Shown here piece after piece: positions 35,646 through 44,396 of a stretch of 64,000 nt of DNA. A program made the position numbers and the translations under genes. The notes beneath the pieces were generated by a model that searched no databases, was not told where the DNA came from, and saw only the letters and a program-made list of their open reading frames with translations. How positions within the stretch are numbered: the stretch's first letter is position 1; the number at the start of each line of letters is the position of its first letter. The DNA is from Flavobacteriaceae bacterium CRH (GTDB lineage Bacteria > Bacteroidota > Bacteroidia > Flavobacteriales > Flavobacteriaceae). The stretch spans positions 62,001 through 126,000 of the forward strand of contig LMAJ01000007.1 in the NCBI GenBank assembly GCA_001507425.1, in the 5' to 3' direction.

Positions 35646-35680
35646 AAAAACTCTTGCTACCTTTGTAGTAAGAGTTTTTC
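35646..35680 (+). terminator. gldO terminator (copy of the gldN terminator)
   Basis: AAAAACTCTTGCTAC pairs with GTAGTAAGAGTTTTT around CTTT. It differs from the gldN hairpin by one base (a G-T wobble), so the terminator was duplicated with the gene. Confidence 0.95.
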
Positions 35681-35695
35681 TTTATTATTTACAAA

Positions 35696-36769
35696 ATGAT
35701 TGATTATTTAATTGTCGGATCCGGATTGGCTGGAATTTCATTTGCTGAGATTGCCCTTAAAAACAATAAAACTATTTTACTGGTCGATAACAAATCGCAA
35801 GTTTCATCAAGAGTTGCTGGGGGTTTATACAATCCTGTGATTTTAAAACGCTTTAGTGAAGTTTGGAAAGCTGAAGAGCAATTGGTTTTAATGGATGAAT
35901 TTTACAGTCAAATAGAAGAAAAATTAAAAACGAAGTTCAATTTTAGACTTCCTATTCTCAGAAAGTTTTTTTCAATAGAAGAACAAAATAATTGGTTTGC
36001 GGCTTCAGACAAAAAAAATCTGGCCCCTTTTTTATCCACAAAAATAATTTCTAAAAAATATAAGGGTATTGATTCTCCGTATGATTATGGAGAAGTTTTA
36101 CATACAGGTTATGTAGATACAGCTTTGCTGTTAGATACTTATAAAGAATATTTGACAGAAAATAATTTACTGCTCGAAGAATTTTTTGATTCGGCTTATA
36201 TCGAATTTTTTGATGATGGAATTCAATATAAAAATATTAAGGCACGCCATATTATTTTTGCAGAAGGCTTTGGATTGCATAAAAATCCGTTCTTTAATTA
36301 TTTGCCTTTAGATGGGACAAAAGGGGAATTGTTTATCATTAAGGCGCCGGATTTAAAGCTGGATGTTATTGTAAATACCAGCGTTTTCATATTGCCATTA
36401 GGCGGCCATTTATTTAAAGTAGGAGCAACCTATAATTGGCAGGACAAAACAGATGATCCGACTGAAGAAGGAAAACAGGAACTTTTAGAACGCATCAGCG
36501 AAATTTTGACGTGCGATTTTGAGATTGTAAAACATTTTGGTGGAGTTCGCCCAACGGTTAAAGACAGAAGACCTTTGATTGGAACTCACCATGAACGTAA
36601 ATCACTTCATATTCTTAATGGTTTAGGAACTCGAGGCGTGATGCTTGGACCAGCAATGGCCAAAGCTTTATTCGATAAAATTGAAAATGAAATTCCTTTA
36701 GATGCTGAAATAAATATTCAGAGATTTCATAAAAGGTATTTAAAGACCCTTATTTTTGACCGGCCTTAG
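35696..36769 (+). CDS. FAD-dependent oxidoreductase (DadA/glycine-oxidase-like)
   Basis: The 357-residue protein has an N-terminal dinucleotide-binding motif MIDYLIVGSGLAGISFAEIA and, later, RVAGGLYNPVI and GLGTRGVMLGPAMAKALF, typical of the DAO family that oxidises amino acids or amines with FAD. HFGGVRPTVKDRRPLIGTHH carries a conserved Arg for substrate carboxylate binding. Cytoplasmic and soluble. It starts 16 bases after the gldO terminator and its 3' end overlaps the convergent DUF983 gene by 20 bases. The substrate is unknown. Confidence 0.85.
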   Translation: MIDYLIVGSGLAGISFAEIALKNNKTILLVDNKSQVSSRVAGGLYNPVILKRFSEVWKAEEQLVLMDEFYSQIEEKLKTKFNFRLPILRKFFSIEEQNNWFAASDKKNLAPFLSTKIISKKYKGIDSPYDYGEVLHTGYVDTALLLDTYKEYLTENNLLLEEFFDSAYIEFFDDGIQYKNIKARHIIFAEGFGLHKNPFFNYLPLDGTKGELFIIKAPDLKLDVIVNTSVFILPLGGHLFKVGATYNWQDKTDDPTEEGKQELLERISEILTCDFEIVKHFGGVRPTVKDRRPLIGTHHERKSLHILNGLGTRGVMLGPAMAKALFDKIENEIPLDAEINIQRFHKRYLKTLIFDRP

Positions 36770-37133
36770 GATCGTAAGAAACAAACATATTAATATATAA
36801 ATTTCTGGATAGTCGCAAAACAAATGGGAATAATGCAATTAGTGAAATAACTATTGTTATAAATGACTCTTCGATAGTTGTTTTAAAAAATACAAATGAA
36901 ACTATAAAAGCAGCAATTCCTACAGCAACATTTAGTCCGTAACTCACATACATTGCACCGTAGAAAAAAGAAGGTTCAATTTGATATTTTAATCCGCAGT
37001 GACTACAATTCTCGTTCATTTTGAGAACTTTAGTCAAATGAAGTGGATTTTTGTCCGAATACATGCTCTCATTTTGACATTTTGGACAACTTCCTGTTAA
37101 AATACTATTTAGTTTCGATCCTTTTTTTAACAT
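36750..37133 (-). CDS. DUF983 membrane protein with zinc-ribbon motif
   Basis: The start is the ATG at 37133 (MLKKGSKLNSILTGSCPKCQ; a second in-frame ATG lies two codons upstream). The 127-aa protein has two CxxC pairs (CPKCQNESM and CSHCGLKYQ) followed by two membrane helices (VSYGLNVAVGIAAFIVSFVF and FITIVISLIALFPFVLRL), the DUF983 layout. The function is unknown. It is convergent with the oxidoreductase gene, with a 20-base overlap at the 3' ends. Confidence 0.85.
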   Translation of the reverse strand: MLKKGSKLNSILTGSCPKCQNESMYSDKNPLHLTKVLKMNENCSHCGLKYQIEPSFFYGAMYVSYGLNVAVGIAAFIVSFVFFKTTIEESFITIVISLIALFPFVLRLSRNLYINMFVSYDPKAGQK

Positions 37134-37207
37134 TTGCAAAAAATTAATATTCCCATGAATTCGGGAGTGTAAATTTACACAATCAATTAGTTATAAAATA
37201 ACATTAC

Positions 37208-39121
37208 ATGCTTAATATACATAATTTATCGGTTTCTTTCGGAGGTTCTTATTTGTTTGAAGAAGTTACTTTTCGATTGGGTGCCGGTGATCGGGTAGGA
37301 CTTGTCGGAAAAAACGGTGCAGGAAAATCAACAATGCTAAAAATTCTCGCAGGAGATTTTAAACCGGATTCAGGACAAATTGCTACTGAGAAAGAAGTAA
37401 AAATGGGTTTCTTGCGTCAGGATATTGATTTTGAACAAGGAAGTACTGTTCTTGAAGAAGCTTATGAAGCTTTTACGGATATTAAAGTTGTTGAAAAAAA
37501 ACTAGAGCAAATCAATCATCAATTGGTTACCAGAACCGATTATGAAAGTGAAGAATACAGCCAAATCATAGAAGATTTATCTGATTATACACATCGTTTT
37601 GAACTTTTAGGAGGTTACAATTATGTGGGTGATACAGAGAAAATTCTTTTAGGTTTAGGTTTTAAAAGAGAAGTTTTTAATAACCAAACCGAAACATTTT
37701 CAGGAGGTTGGAGAATGCGTATCGAGTTGGCCAAATTGTTATTACAGTCAAATGATATATTGCTTCTGGATGAGCCAACCAATCACCTTGATATCGAGAG
37801 TATTATTTGGTTAGAAAGTTTTCTTCGTAATTATCCCGGCGTTGTGGTGATTGTATCGCACGATAAAATGTTCTTGGATAACGTTACAAACCGTACAATC
37901 GAAATTTCGTTAGGAAAAGCATACGATTTTAATAAACCCTATTCTCAATATTTAGAATTGCGTCACGAAATTCGTGAAAAGCAATTGGCAACTCAAAAGA
38001 ATCAGGCTAAAAAAATTGAAGAAACAGAAAAATTAATCGAAAAATTCCGTGCAAAAGCTTCAAAAGCTTCAATGGCGCAATCGTTGATTAAAAAATTAGA
38101 CAAAGTAGAAAGAATTGAAGTTGATGAAGACGACAATTCTGTAATGAATATTTCTTTTCCGGTTTCTAAAGAACCAGGAAGAGTAGTAGTTGAAGCCGAA
38201 AATGTGACTAAAGCATACGGAGATAAAACCATCCTAAAAGACATCAATTTATTAGTAGAACGCGGTAGTAAAATTGCTTTCGTGGGACAAAATGGTCAGG
38301 GAAAATCAACTTTCATCAAAGCAATTGTTGATGAATTTGAATATCAGGGAACCATCAAATTAGGTCATAACGTACAGTTGGGTTATTTTGCACAAAATCA
38401 GGCAGAATATCTTGATGGAGAAATCACGTTGCTTCAGACTATGGAAGATGCGGCAATGGACACAAACCGTTCTAAAGTTCGTGACATGTTAGGTTCGTTT
38501 TTATTTCGTGGAGATGATGTCGAGAAAAAGGTAAAAGTACTTTCAGGAGGCGAGCGTAACCGTTTAGCGCTTTGTAAGTTGTTATTACAGCCAATTAACG
38601 TTTTGCTAATGGATGAGCCTACCAATCACTTAGATATTAAATCTAAGAACGTTTTAAAGGCTGCTCTTCAAAAATTTGGCGGAACTTTATTATTAGTTTC
38701 TCACGATAGAGATTTCCTTGTTGGAATGTCGAACATCGTGTATGAGTTTAAAGATCAAAAAATAAAAGAATATTTAGGTGATATCAACTATTTCTTAGAA
38801 CAACGCAACCTTGAAAACATGCGTGAAGTAGAGAAAAAAGATATTGCTAAAGCCGCTGCTCCAAAAGAAAACAATAAAACTTCATACGAAGATCAGAAAA
38901 AAGGAAAAGCATTGCAAAACAAATTAAGCAAAGTCGAAAGTCAGATCAAGCAATTAGAAAAAGACATTCAGCACGACGATAAATTGTTAGCTTCAAGTTA
39001 TGACAAACATATCGAAGACGCTTCTTTTTTTACCGCTTACAAGAAAAAGAAAAAAGATCTTGATCAATTGCTTTTAGATTGGGAAGTTGTTCAGGAAGAA
39101 ATAGATAATTTTAATGCTTAA
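37208..39121 (+). CDS. ABC-F family ATPase (Uup/YheS-like)
   Basis: The 637-residue soluble protein has two ABC domains: Walker A GLVGKNGAGKSTMLK and AFVGQNGQGKSTFIK, signatures FSGGWRMRIELAK and LSGGERNRLALCK, Walker B LLLDEPTNHLD in both. The charged linker between domains (KKIEETEKLIEKFRAKASKA) and the C-terminal coiled coil (KVESQIKQLEKDIQHDDKLL) are characteristic of the ribosome-binding ABC-F group. No membrane domain is present. Translation factor-like activity is expected; antibiotic-resistance function cannot be inferred. Confidence 0.95.
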   Translation: MLNIHNLSVSFGGSYLFEEVTFRLGAGDRVGLVGKNGAGKSTMLKILAGDFKPDSGQIATEKEVKMGFLRQDIDFEQGSTVLEEAYEAFTDIKVVEKKLEQINHQLVTRTDYESEEYSQIIEDLSDYTHRFELLGGYNYVGDTEKILLGLGFKREVFNNQTETFSGGWRMRIELAKLLLQSNDILLLDEPTNHLDIESIIWLESFLRNYPGVVVIVSHDKMFLDNVTNRTIEISLGKAYDFNKPYSQYLELRHEIREKQLATQKNQAKKIEETEKLIEKFRAKASKASMAQSLIKKLDKVERIEVDEDDNSVMNISFPVSKEPGRVVVEAENVTKAYGDKTILKDINLLVERGSKIAFVGQNGQGKSTFIKAIVDEFEYQGTIKLGHNVQLGYFAQNQAEYLDGEITLLQTMEDAAMDTNRSKVRDMLGSFLFRGDDVEKKVKVLSGGERNRLALCKLLLQPINVLLMDEPTNHLDIKSKNVLKAALQKFGGTLLLVSHDRDFLVGMSNIVYEFKDQKIKEYLGDINYFLEQRNLENMREVEKKDIAKAAAPKENNKTSYEDQKKGKALQNKLSKVESQIKQLEKDIQHDDKLLASSYDKHIEDASFFTAYKKKKKDLDQLLLDWEVVQEEIDNFNA

Positions 39122-39519
39122 GATAATTTTCAGGAGCTAATCCAGCTTTTCGTTACAAGTCCTCACTGCAAAACCTTATTTTTCTAAGCCATAAAACGAG
39201 CTTCCGTTGGTCGCTGTTTTCTGGCAAGAAAAATAAGGTTTTGCAGTTCCGGGCTTTCCACTTCAATCCGGGCTAGTTCGTGTTTTTCAAGTCCTTTTTC
39301 GTTTCAGGTTTTAAGTTTTGATCTTTCAGGTTTTGAAGTTTTCCACAAAGTATGTCATCCCGAGGAACGAGGGATCTCCACAAGAAACTCCATCCACAAA
39401 ATCGAAAATCTGTGGCGAGCTACTTACGGAAATCCCTTGTTCCTCGGGATGGCATACCATATGATTAATGCTTTCTCATCCAATATTGATGCTCAGGATT
39501 TTCATATTTCACAGTAAGG
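39122..39519. repeat. Repeat-rich intergenic region with two palindromic elements
   Basis: First element: CTGCAAAACCTTATTTTTCT (39166-39185) is exactly inverted at 39227-39246 and encloses a smaller inverted pair (AAAACGAGC...GCTGTTTT). It is flanked by ccgggcta-type sequence that I associate with dispersed flavobacterial repeats. Second element: TATGTCATCCCGAGGAACGA (39351-39370) and inverse to 39456 (CTCGGGATGGCATA) enclose about 48 bases. No ORF of note lies here. Confidence 0.75.
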
Positions 39520-40482
39520 CTACTTAATAACTCCAATAGATTTTGAATGCATAATTGCTTCGCTGCTATCTTTAAAATAACAAACAGATACGTCAAGCGT
39601 TTCCATGTTTTTCATGATTTTTTCGACTTCAGGTTTTTGAGATCTTCCTGTTTGTCTTATGTAAACAGCAATAACAGTTACAGGAAAAATTTTGCAGATT
39701 CGTTCATATAAAATCGGATCGTGTTGAGAATCATCTCCCAACAAAACATATTTAAGATTTGGATAAAACTCCAGAACATGCTTTATCTTATCAAATTTAT
39801 GATCGTGATTTCCTCTTCCACTCATAAAAAAATCGGTAATCCCTCTTTTAATGTCTTTCAATAAAATAACTGCTCTCGGCAGTTGGTGTATTTTGGTAAA
39901 TTTTACAATAAACCGATACAAATTCCATTCGCTGCTCGAAATATAAAAAAAGGCATTTTCCTCTTCTTTATTGTTCCTTCCGGCCGAACTTAAAGCCTGA
40001 TAATGCGGAACAACATCTTTAAAAACTTTCCTGTCGTTCACATTCTTGAACAACAATATGTACATTTTTTTGAAAACATTACGCGTGTGCGATATCAAAA
40101 AAGTATCATCAATATCTGATATAATACCAAGATTTCCTTCGTGAGGCCTTATAAAACTGCCTTTAGAAACAATCGTCTCTTCGTTATATTTTAAACTGAC
40201 TTCATATTCCATCCATCCAAAATTAGATTCTTTTTCAAGCGGAATACAAAATTTAAAATAGCCATCGTCTAGTGTTTTGGAATGTATTTCCTGATTTCCG
40301 CATTTAAGATAAACATCATAATTTTTAATGGTTTTTATCCTAAACTGATTAATAACAGAAGTTGCATTTTTGAAGTTTTTCTTCTGAAAATCATATTCAT
40401 AAGTTCTCCTAAAAACATGTCCCATCACAATTAACTCTTGTTCATTAGCATAACCGCGATATAATTGTAGGATTGGTTTCAT
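39520..40482 (-). CDS. App1/DUF2183-type phosphatidate phosphatase-like protein
   Basis: The 320-residue protein has the HAD-like motif GIISDIDDTFLISHTRNVFK (about 150-169), the DxDxT signature of the App1 (DUF2183) family. Supporting segments are AVILLKDIKRGITDFF and YVLLGDDSQHDPILYERICK, the distal Asp motif. Family members dephosphorylate phosphatidic acid. The N-terminal ~140 residues form a beta-rich domain. No signal peptide. It is divergent from the lipid kinase gene, which is a sensible partner in phospholipid turnover. Confidence 0.85.
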   Translation of the reverse strand: MKPILQLYRGYANEQELIVMGHVFRRTYEYDFQKKNFKNATSVINQFRIKTIKNYDVYLKCGNQEIHSKTLDDGYFKFCIPLEKESNFGWMEYEVSLKYNEETIVSKGSFIRPHEGNLGIISDIDDTFLISHTRNVFKKMYILLFKNVNDRKVFKDVVPHYQALSSAGRNNKEEENAFFYISSSEWNLYRFIVKFTKIHQLPRAVILLKDIKRGITDFFMSGRGNHDHKFDKIKHVLEFYPNLKYVLLGDDSQHDPILYERICKIFPVTVIAVYIRQTGRSQKPEVEKIMKNMETLDVSVCYFKDSSEAIMHSKSIGVIK

Positions 40483-40545
40483 TAATTACGTATTTTTATA
40501 GTAGACTGTAAATTAATTATTTTAATCGGTATTAAAAATTAAATT

Positions 40546-41415
40546 TTGAAAAAGAATATCATTTTTGTTGTAAATCCTATTTCCGGAGATCTGGATAAAT
40601 CAGATTTAATTGCGAACGTAGAAGAGTTTGCAACCACAAACCATTTTAATCTGGTGGTTTATGAAACTACCGGAGCAAAAGACCTGCACGAAATTCAAAA
40701 TCTATATAATGAATATTTACCGGAACGAATTATTGTGGCCGGCGGCGACGGAACGATAAAAATGGTCGCAGAAGCCATGGAAGCGCACGATGTTATTATA
40801 GGGATTTTGCCTGCCGGTTCTGCAAACGGATTATCTGTAGATTTAAATTTACCTGTAACCATAGAAGAGAATTTGAAGATTGCCTTTTTAAACCATTATA
40901 TCGAAATGGATATGATTTGCATTAACGGCAAAAAAAGTATTCATTTGAGTGATATAGGCATCAATGCAGATTTGGTAAAAAATTACGAAGAAAGCAATTT
41001 AAGAGGCTTTTGGGGATATGCATTGCAGGCTTACACAACATTAAAAGATTCAGATGAGCCTTTTGTTGCCACAATTACGGCCAATAATCAAACGGTTGAA
41101 CATGTGGCGAGAATAGTTGTAATTGCCAATTCTCAAAAATACGGCACCGGAGTAATTATAAATCCGCATGGTACGATGAACGATGGCAAATTTGAGTTGG
41201 TGATTCTGAAAAGCCTTGATATTTTTCTGCTCGGAAAAATTATTACCGGAAACATGCCAATAGATTCAGAAGATATTGTAATTATTTCGACAGATAAAGC
41301 GACTATTAAAACAAATAATCCCGTTAATTTTCAAATTGATGGTGAATATTGTGGCGCTCAAACTTCTTTGGAAATTAATATTCTGCACAAACAAATGAAA
41401 ATTGCCGTTCCCTAA
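40546..41415 (+). CDS. Diacylglycerol/lipid kinase family protein, TTG start
   Basis: The 289-residue protein begins KKNIIFVVNPISGDLDKSD and carries GGDGT within IIVAGGDGTIKMVAEA and LPAGSANGLSVDL, the nucleotide-binding signature of DAGK/YegS lipid kinases. The start codon is TTG at 40546: the first in-frame start for KKNIIF, with no ATG before it. It phosphorylates a lipid alcohol at the membrane from ATP. The opposing App1-like phosphatase gene is divergent, separated by only 63 bases. Confidence 0.88.
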   Translation: MKKNIIFVVNPISGDLDKSDLIANVEEFATTNHFNLVVYETTGAKDLHEIQNLYNEYLPERIIVAGGDGTIKMVAEAMEAHDVIIGILPAGSANGLSVDLNLPVTIEENLKIAFLNHYIEMDMICINGKKSIHLSDIGINADLVKNYEESNLRGFWGYALQAYTTLKDSDEPFVATITANNQTVEHVARIVVIANSQKYGTGVIINPHGTMNDGKFELVILKSLDIFLLGKIITGNMPIDSEDIVIISTDKATIKTNNPVNFQIDGEYCGAQTSLEINILHKQMKIAVP

Positions 41416-41425
41416 AAACACTTAA

Positions 41426-41463
41426 AATAACTTTGACAAAGTTCCAACTTTGTCAAAGTTATT
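41426..41463. terminator. Bidirectional terminator, 18-bp perfect palindrome
   Basis: AATAACTTTGACAAAGTT and AACTTTGTCAAAGTTATT are separated by CC. It lies between the ends of convergent genes and overlaps the stop of the GNAT gene by two bases. It is unusually long and perfect for a terminator. Confidence 0.8.
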
Positions 41464-42610
41464 ATTTAAAAGGATTACGTTCCTGCCATTCTGTTTTAGG
41501 TTCCAGATAATTAAAAAAACGAGCAATATTATGATTGATCAAAGCATTGCTGTGTGTAATTAATCCGTACATTTTTACGGGTTTTGCACCAACAGAACTT
41601 TTGATTTCAAGCGCAGTTCTGGCAAAAACAATTTCTTCAAAACCCTGATTGATAGAATAGGCAATCATATCGTAAAGCATATTTAAGTAAAGCATTTTCT
41701 CGCGCTGAATACTTTCGTCGTAACCCAGAAAATAAGTATCCATTACGTTGCCGTTTTTGATGAGCGTATTAAAACCAATAAGTTCTCCATTTAAAAAGTA
41801 ACCGTAGAAAAGAAAATCATCTTTCATAACTTCTTTAAAAAAGCTAAAATGATTTCTGGCTAAGAAAAAAGTATTAAAAGGTGCATTTTTTGCCACATGA
41901 AAATACAAGTCATAAATAACATCTTCATATTTTTGAATGTCGGCCAAAGACATTTTTTGCTTTTCGATTCCTTCAGACTTTTTTCGGGCACGCTTGTATT
42001 GATCCCGATATTTTTTTGATAAAGCATCAATATAATCCTGTTCTGTCTTCCAGCTTTTATTGATTTCAAAAATCATATTAGGCTGCGTCGAAAACGTATA
42101 ATTATTTTTAAATTCAGCTTGCAAAGGCTCAATTTCTGTCGCTGTAAAATCTTTTATACTCGTTATGTGAACTTTTTTTCCATCAGCTTTTAAATCTTTT
42201 TTAAGCTGATTAATGGCTTTGTGAAGCATTTTAATTCCTTTTGATTCTTTTAGATTTTTATCAAAAGCAAAAGCATTTTGTCCCGTTAGCATATTGTTGC
42301 CAACGAATAAAACATGCGAAGCAAAATTTTTAAGCGCAAAATTACGAACAGAAGTTTTTAAACACTGATCGCGTTCTCCAAAAGATTCTAGTTTTTCTGC
42401 AAATAAAAACTGGGTTAAAACAATTCCGATAAGTTTTTTGTCATCATTAAAAATCCCAATAAAATGACAAATCATATTTACCGGACAAGATTTTTCAAGG
42501 ACTTCGAGGTATTCCCGAGTTAAAAAAATATTTTCAGTGGCAAGCGAATTCCATTCTAAAGGTAGTAATGATGCGCTATTGTATATTTCGAAAGAATAAT
42601 TTGTAGTCAA
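41462..42610 (-). CDS. GNAT/FemAB-like acyltransferase
   Basis: The 382-residue protein shows two GNAT-like halves. The C-terminal half (about 185-340) has WKTEQDYIDALSKKYRDQY, FLFYGYFLNGELIGFNTLI and YLNMLYDMIAYSINQGFEEI, in the manner of peptidoglycan-bridge or lipid aminoacyl (FemAB-type) transferases. There is no signal peptide. The substrate is unknown. It is convergent with the lipid kinase gene and monocistronic. Confidence 0.75.
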   Translation of the reverse strand: MTTNYSFEIYNSASLLPLEWNSLATENIFLTREYLEVLEKSCPVNMICHFIGIFNDDKKLIGIVLTQFLFAEKLESFGERDQCLKTSVRNFALKNFASHVLFVGNNMLTGQNAFAFDKNLKESKGIKMLHKAINQLKKDLKADGKKVHITSIKDFTATEIEPLQAEFKNNYTFSTQPNMIFEINKSWKTEQDYIDALSKKYRDQYKRARKKSEGIEKQKMSLADIQKYEDVIYDLYFHVAKNAPFNTFFLARNHFSFFKEVMKDDFLFYGYFLNGELIGFNTLIKNGNVMDTYFLGYDESIQREKMLYLNMLYDMIAYSINQGFEEIVFARTALEIKSSVGAKPVKMYGLITHSNALINHNIARFFNYLEPKTEWQERNPFK

Positions 42611-42680
42611 AAGTATCAGCTAATTTTTTCAAAATTAGATAATATTTATAACAACTCATCTGGTTTAAGTTATTATTAAG

Positions 42681-42715
42681 AAAACCCGTTTGAGGTTTTG
42701 GTTCAAACGGGTTTT
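42681..42715 (-). terminator. Terminator of DUF1761 gene
   Basis: On the minus strand AAAACCCGTTTGA pairs with TCAAACGGGTTTT around a short loop. It lies just past the stop at 42728. Confidence 0.85.
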
Positions 42716-42727
42716 GTTTTTATAATT

Positions 42728-43216
42728 TTAGGCAAATCCACAAATGATCCCGCCCATTAAAGTCAAAGTGACAATCCAAAATCCGGCGTGAATAAAAATG
42801 TATTTCCAGGATTTTCTTTCGAACAAAGAATTAATGCCAATTACCGGAAAAGCAAAAAATAAACCCGACATAAAACCATGAAGTGCACCGTGTTTAAAAG
42901 TGCGGTAGGCCGTTCCGTAATCAGCCATAAAGGCACGAAATGATGGTTGCGCTTTTTCAATTAAAGGCGGTCCTCCAACCATTCCGATTGCACCGGATTG
43001 ATGAATCGTTAACGACATTAGTGTCATGGTAATCATCAAAGAAAAAACATACGTTAATCCGAAGATTTTGAGCATGTTTCCTGTTTTAAGTTCTTCCTGA
43101 GTCAGGTTATTTTCTTTCATCCAGATCGTTCCAAAAACACTTGGATGATACCAAATAAAACCAACTACAAGCGTGATGATTGCAGCAAGTAATAATGCAA
43201 TAGGGTTAATTTCCAT
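42728..43216 (-). CDS. DUF1761 membrane protein
   Basis: The 162-residue protein has four hydrophobic segments. The N-terminal signature NPIALLLAAIITLVVGFIWY-HPSVFG-WM is characteristic of DUF1761, followed by VFSLMITMTLMSLTIH, FKHGALHGFMSGLFFAFPVI and IHAGFWIVTLTLMGGIICGF. The function of the family is unknown. Monocistronic. Confidence 0.88.
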   Translation of the reverse strand: MEINPIALLLAAIITLVVGFIWYHPSVFGTIWMKENNLTQEELKTGNMLKIFGLTYVFSLMITMTLMSLTIHQSGAIGMVGGPPLIEKAQPSFRAFMADYGTAYRTFKHGALHGFMSGLFFAFPVIGINSLFERKSWKYIFIHAGFWIVTLTLMGGIICGFA

Positions 43217-43388
43217 AATATGAGGTTTTTATAATTAGTTAATCAAATTTAATCAAAAAAAAGAGAATGATGCAATATCGAAAAAATAGTATAAATACTA
43301 TTAATAATTTATTTATTAACAGTTTGTCTACATGAGGTATTTAATGTTTGGAAAATTTATATTTTTACGAAGAAAACAAATCCCAAAT

Positions 43389-43420
43389 TTTGTTAGATAT
43401 TTTAAATATGACTATGTTTG
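43389..43420 (+). promoter_or_regulatory. Consensus promoter TTTG-N20-TATGTTTG
   Basis: TTTG at 43389-43392 and TATGTTTG at 43413-43420 match the Bacteroidota consensus exactly. It drives the short transcript 43427-43556. Confidence 0.7.
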
Positions 43421-43426
43421 ACTAAA

Positions 43427-43556
43427 ATGGAAATCCATTTTTATTAGAAATAAATACCAAAAAGAAACCACAATAATAACCAAAAATGAATAATGCTTAT
43501 GAATTAAAATTACTATCAGTTAATTATTAAAACCGTAATTGTTACGGTTTTTTTTA
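43427..43556 (+). ncRNA. Short transcript: small RNA or 14-codon ORF (MNNAYELKLLSVNY)
   Basis: A consensus promoter is followed about 130 bases later by AAACCGTAA...TTACGGTTT with a T-run (43529-43556), a rho-independent terminator. The only ORF is 14 codons at 43486-43530, ending at the terminator stem. The start of the transcript carries a small hairpin (AATGGAAATCCATT). Either a small RNA or an mRNA for a micropeptide. Confidence 0.5.
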
Positions 43557-43741
43557 TGCCGAAAAGTTTTTATAGAATGATTTTTTTTTGAAAATAGAAT
43601 TATAGTACATTTGTGCGAAATTGATATATTAAGGTCAGTTTGTAAAACAATTTACTTTTTTTCATAACTTTAATTCTGAATCTGGTAAAATTTGACTTAA
43701 AGGAAGGAAAAAATAATTTAAACTTTTAAATATTAAAGATT

Positions 43742-44047
43742 ATGGTAGTACAGTATCAAGGTGAACAATACGGAAAATCTACAACATTTACGATAAGGAT
43801 TATTGGAAACAACCTTTCTAAAAGCAGTTCTAATTATCAAATTGATTTATTGGTAGGCGATAAGCAATTGCCAACTTTTACAACATCAATTCACCAAAGC
43901 TTGTCCAATTGCTTAAAAGAAATCTATTTATTCAGAAAGCATAACGGAATCAAATTCAATGAATCTTCTGAGAAAATCGCACCAAAATTAGTGCCTTACG
44001 ACTTAGTTTTATTCAACTATAATAAATATGCTTTGTTTATGGCGTAA
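43742..44047 (+). CDS. Small unrecognised protein, 101 aa
   Basis: The protein begins MVVQYQGEQYGKSTTFTIRI and contains LLVGDKQLPTFTTSIHQSL. It is a mix of beta and helix, soluble, without a signal peptide. It is a stand-alone gene: TACATTTG (43606-43613) lies upstream and a terminator (44072-44108) downstream. The composition and position resemble other small flavobacterial orphans. No function is proposed. Confidence 0.6.
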   Translation: MVVQYQGEQYGKSTTFTIRIIGNNLSKSSSNYQIDLLVGDKQLPTFTTSIHQSLSNCLKEIYLFRKHNGIKFNESSEKIAPKLVPYDLVLFNYNKYALFMA

Positions 44048-44071
44048 GCAGTTTCATAAGCTTGAAAATAT

Positions 44072-44108
44072 AAAGACTATTTCTGTAAAAGGGAATGGTC
44101 TTTTTTTT
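44072..44108 (+). terminator. Terminator of the 101-aa gene
   Basis: AAGACTATT pairs with AATGGTCTT (one G-T pair) and is followed by a T-run, 25 bases after the stop. Confidence 0.75.
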
Positions 44109-44338
44109 GTTAAAAATAAAATTTTATATTTTTTTGAATTCAGGTTAACATACATTAAAAATGAATCATATAAATAAGAAAAAAGCTCACAAAATATTTT
44201 TTAATCCTCTCTTTTTGTTATGCTTTGGCAATTTATTATGTGTAAAAAAAAGAATATTCCGTTTTTTTTATTTAAATAATTATGAAATTATTGGTAAAAA
44301 CTATCAATGTCATTATTATCTGGAATAAATAAAAATAA

Positions 44339-44370
44339 TTTGGTAAACTTTAACACAAGATATAAATTTG
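44339..44370 (+). promoter_or_regulatory. Promoter TTTG-N20-TAAATTTG for the TonB-dependent receptor
   Basis: TTTG at 44339-44342 and TAAATTTG at 44363-44370 are an exact Bacteroidota consensus. It would start a leader of about 20 bases. Confidence 0.75.
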
Positions 44371-44396
44371 CGCTATTCAAAACAATTCTAAATAAC

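Noticed and set aside
43288..43310. Further GTATAAATAC box upstream of 43389
   Set aside because: No TAnnTTTG element follows at the right distance, so it was not counted with the four boxed promoters.
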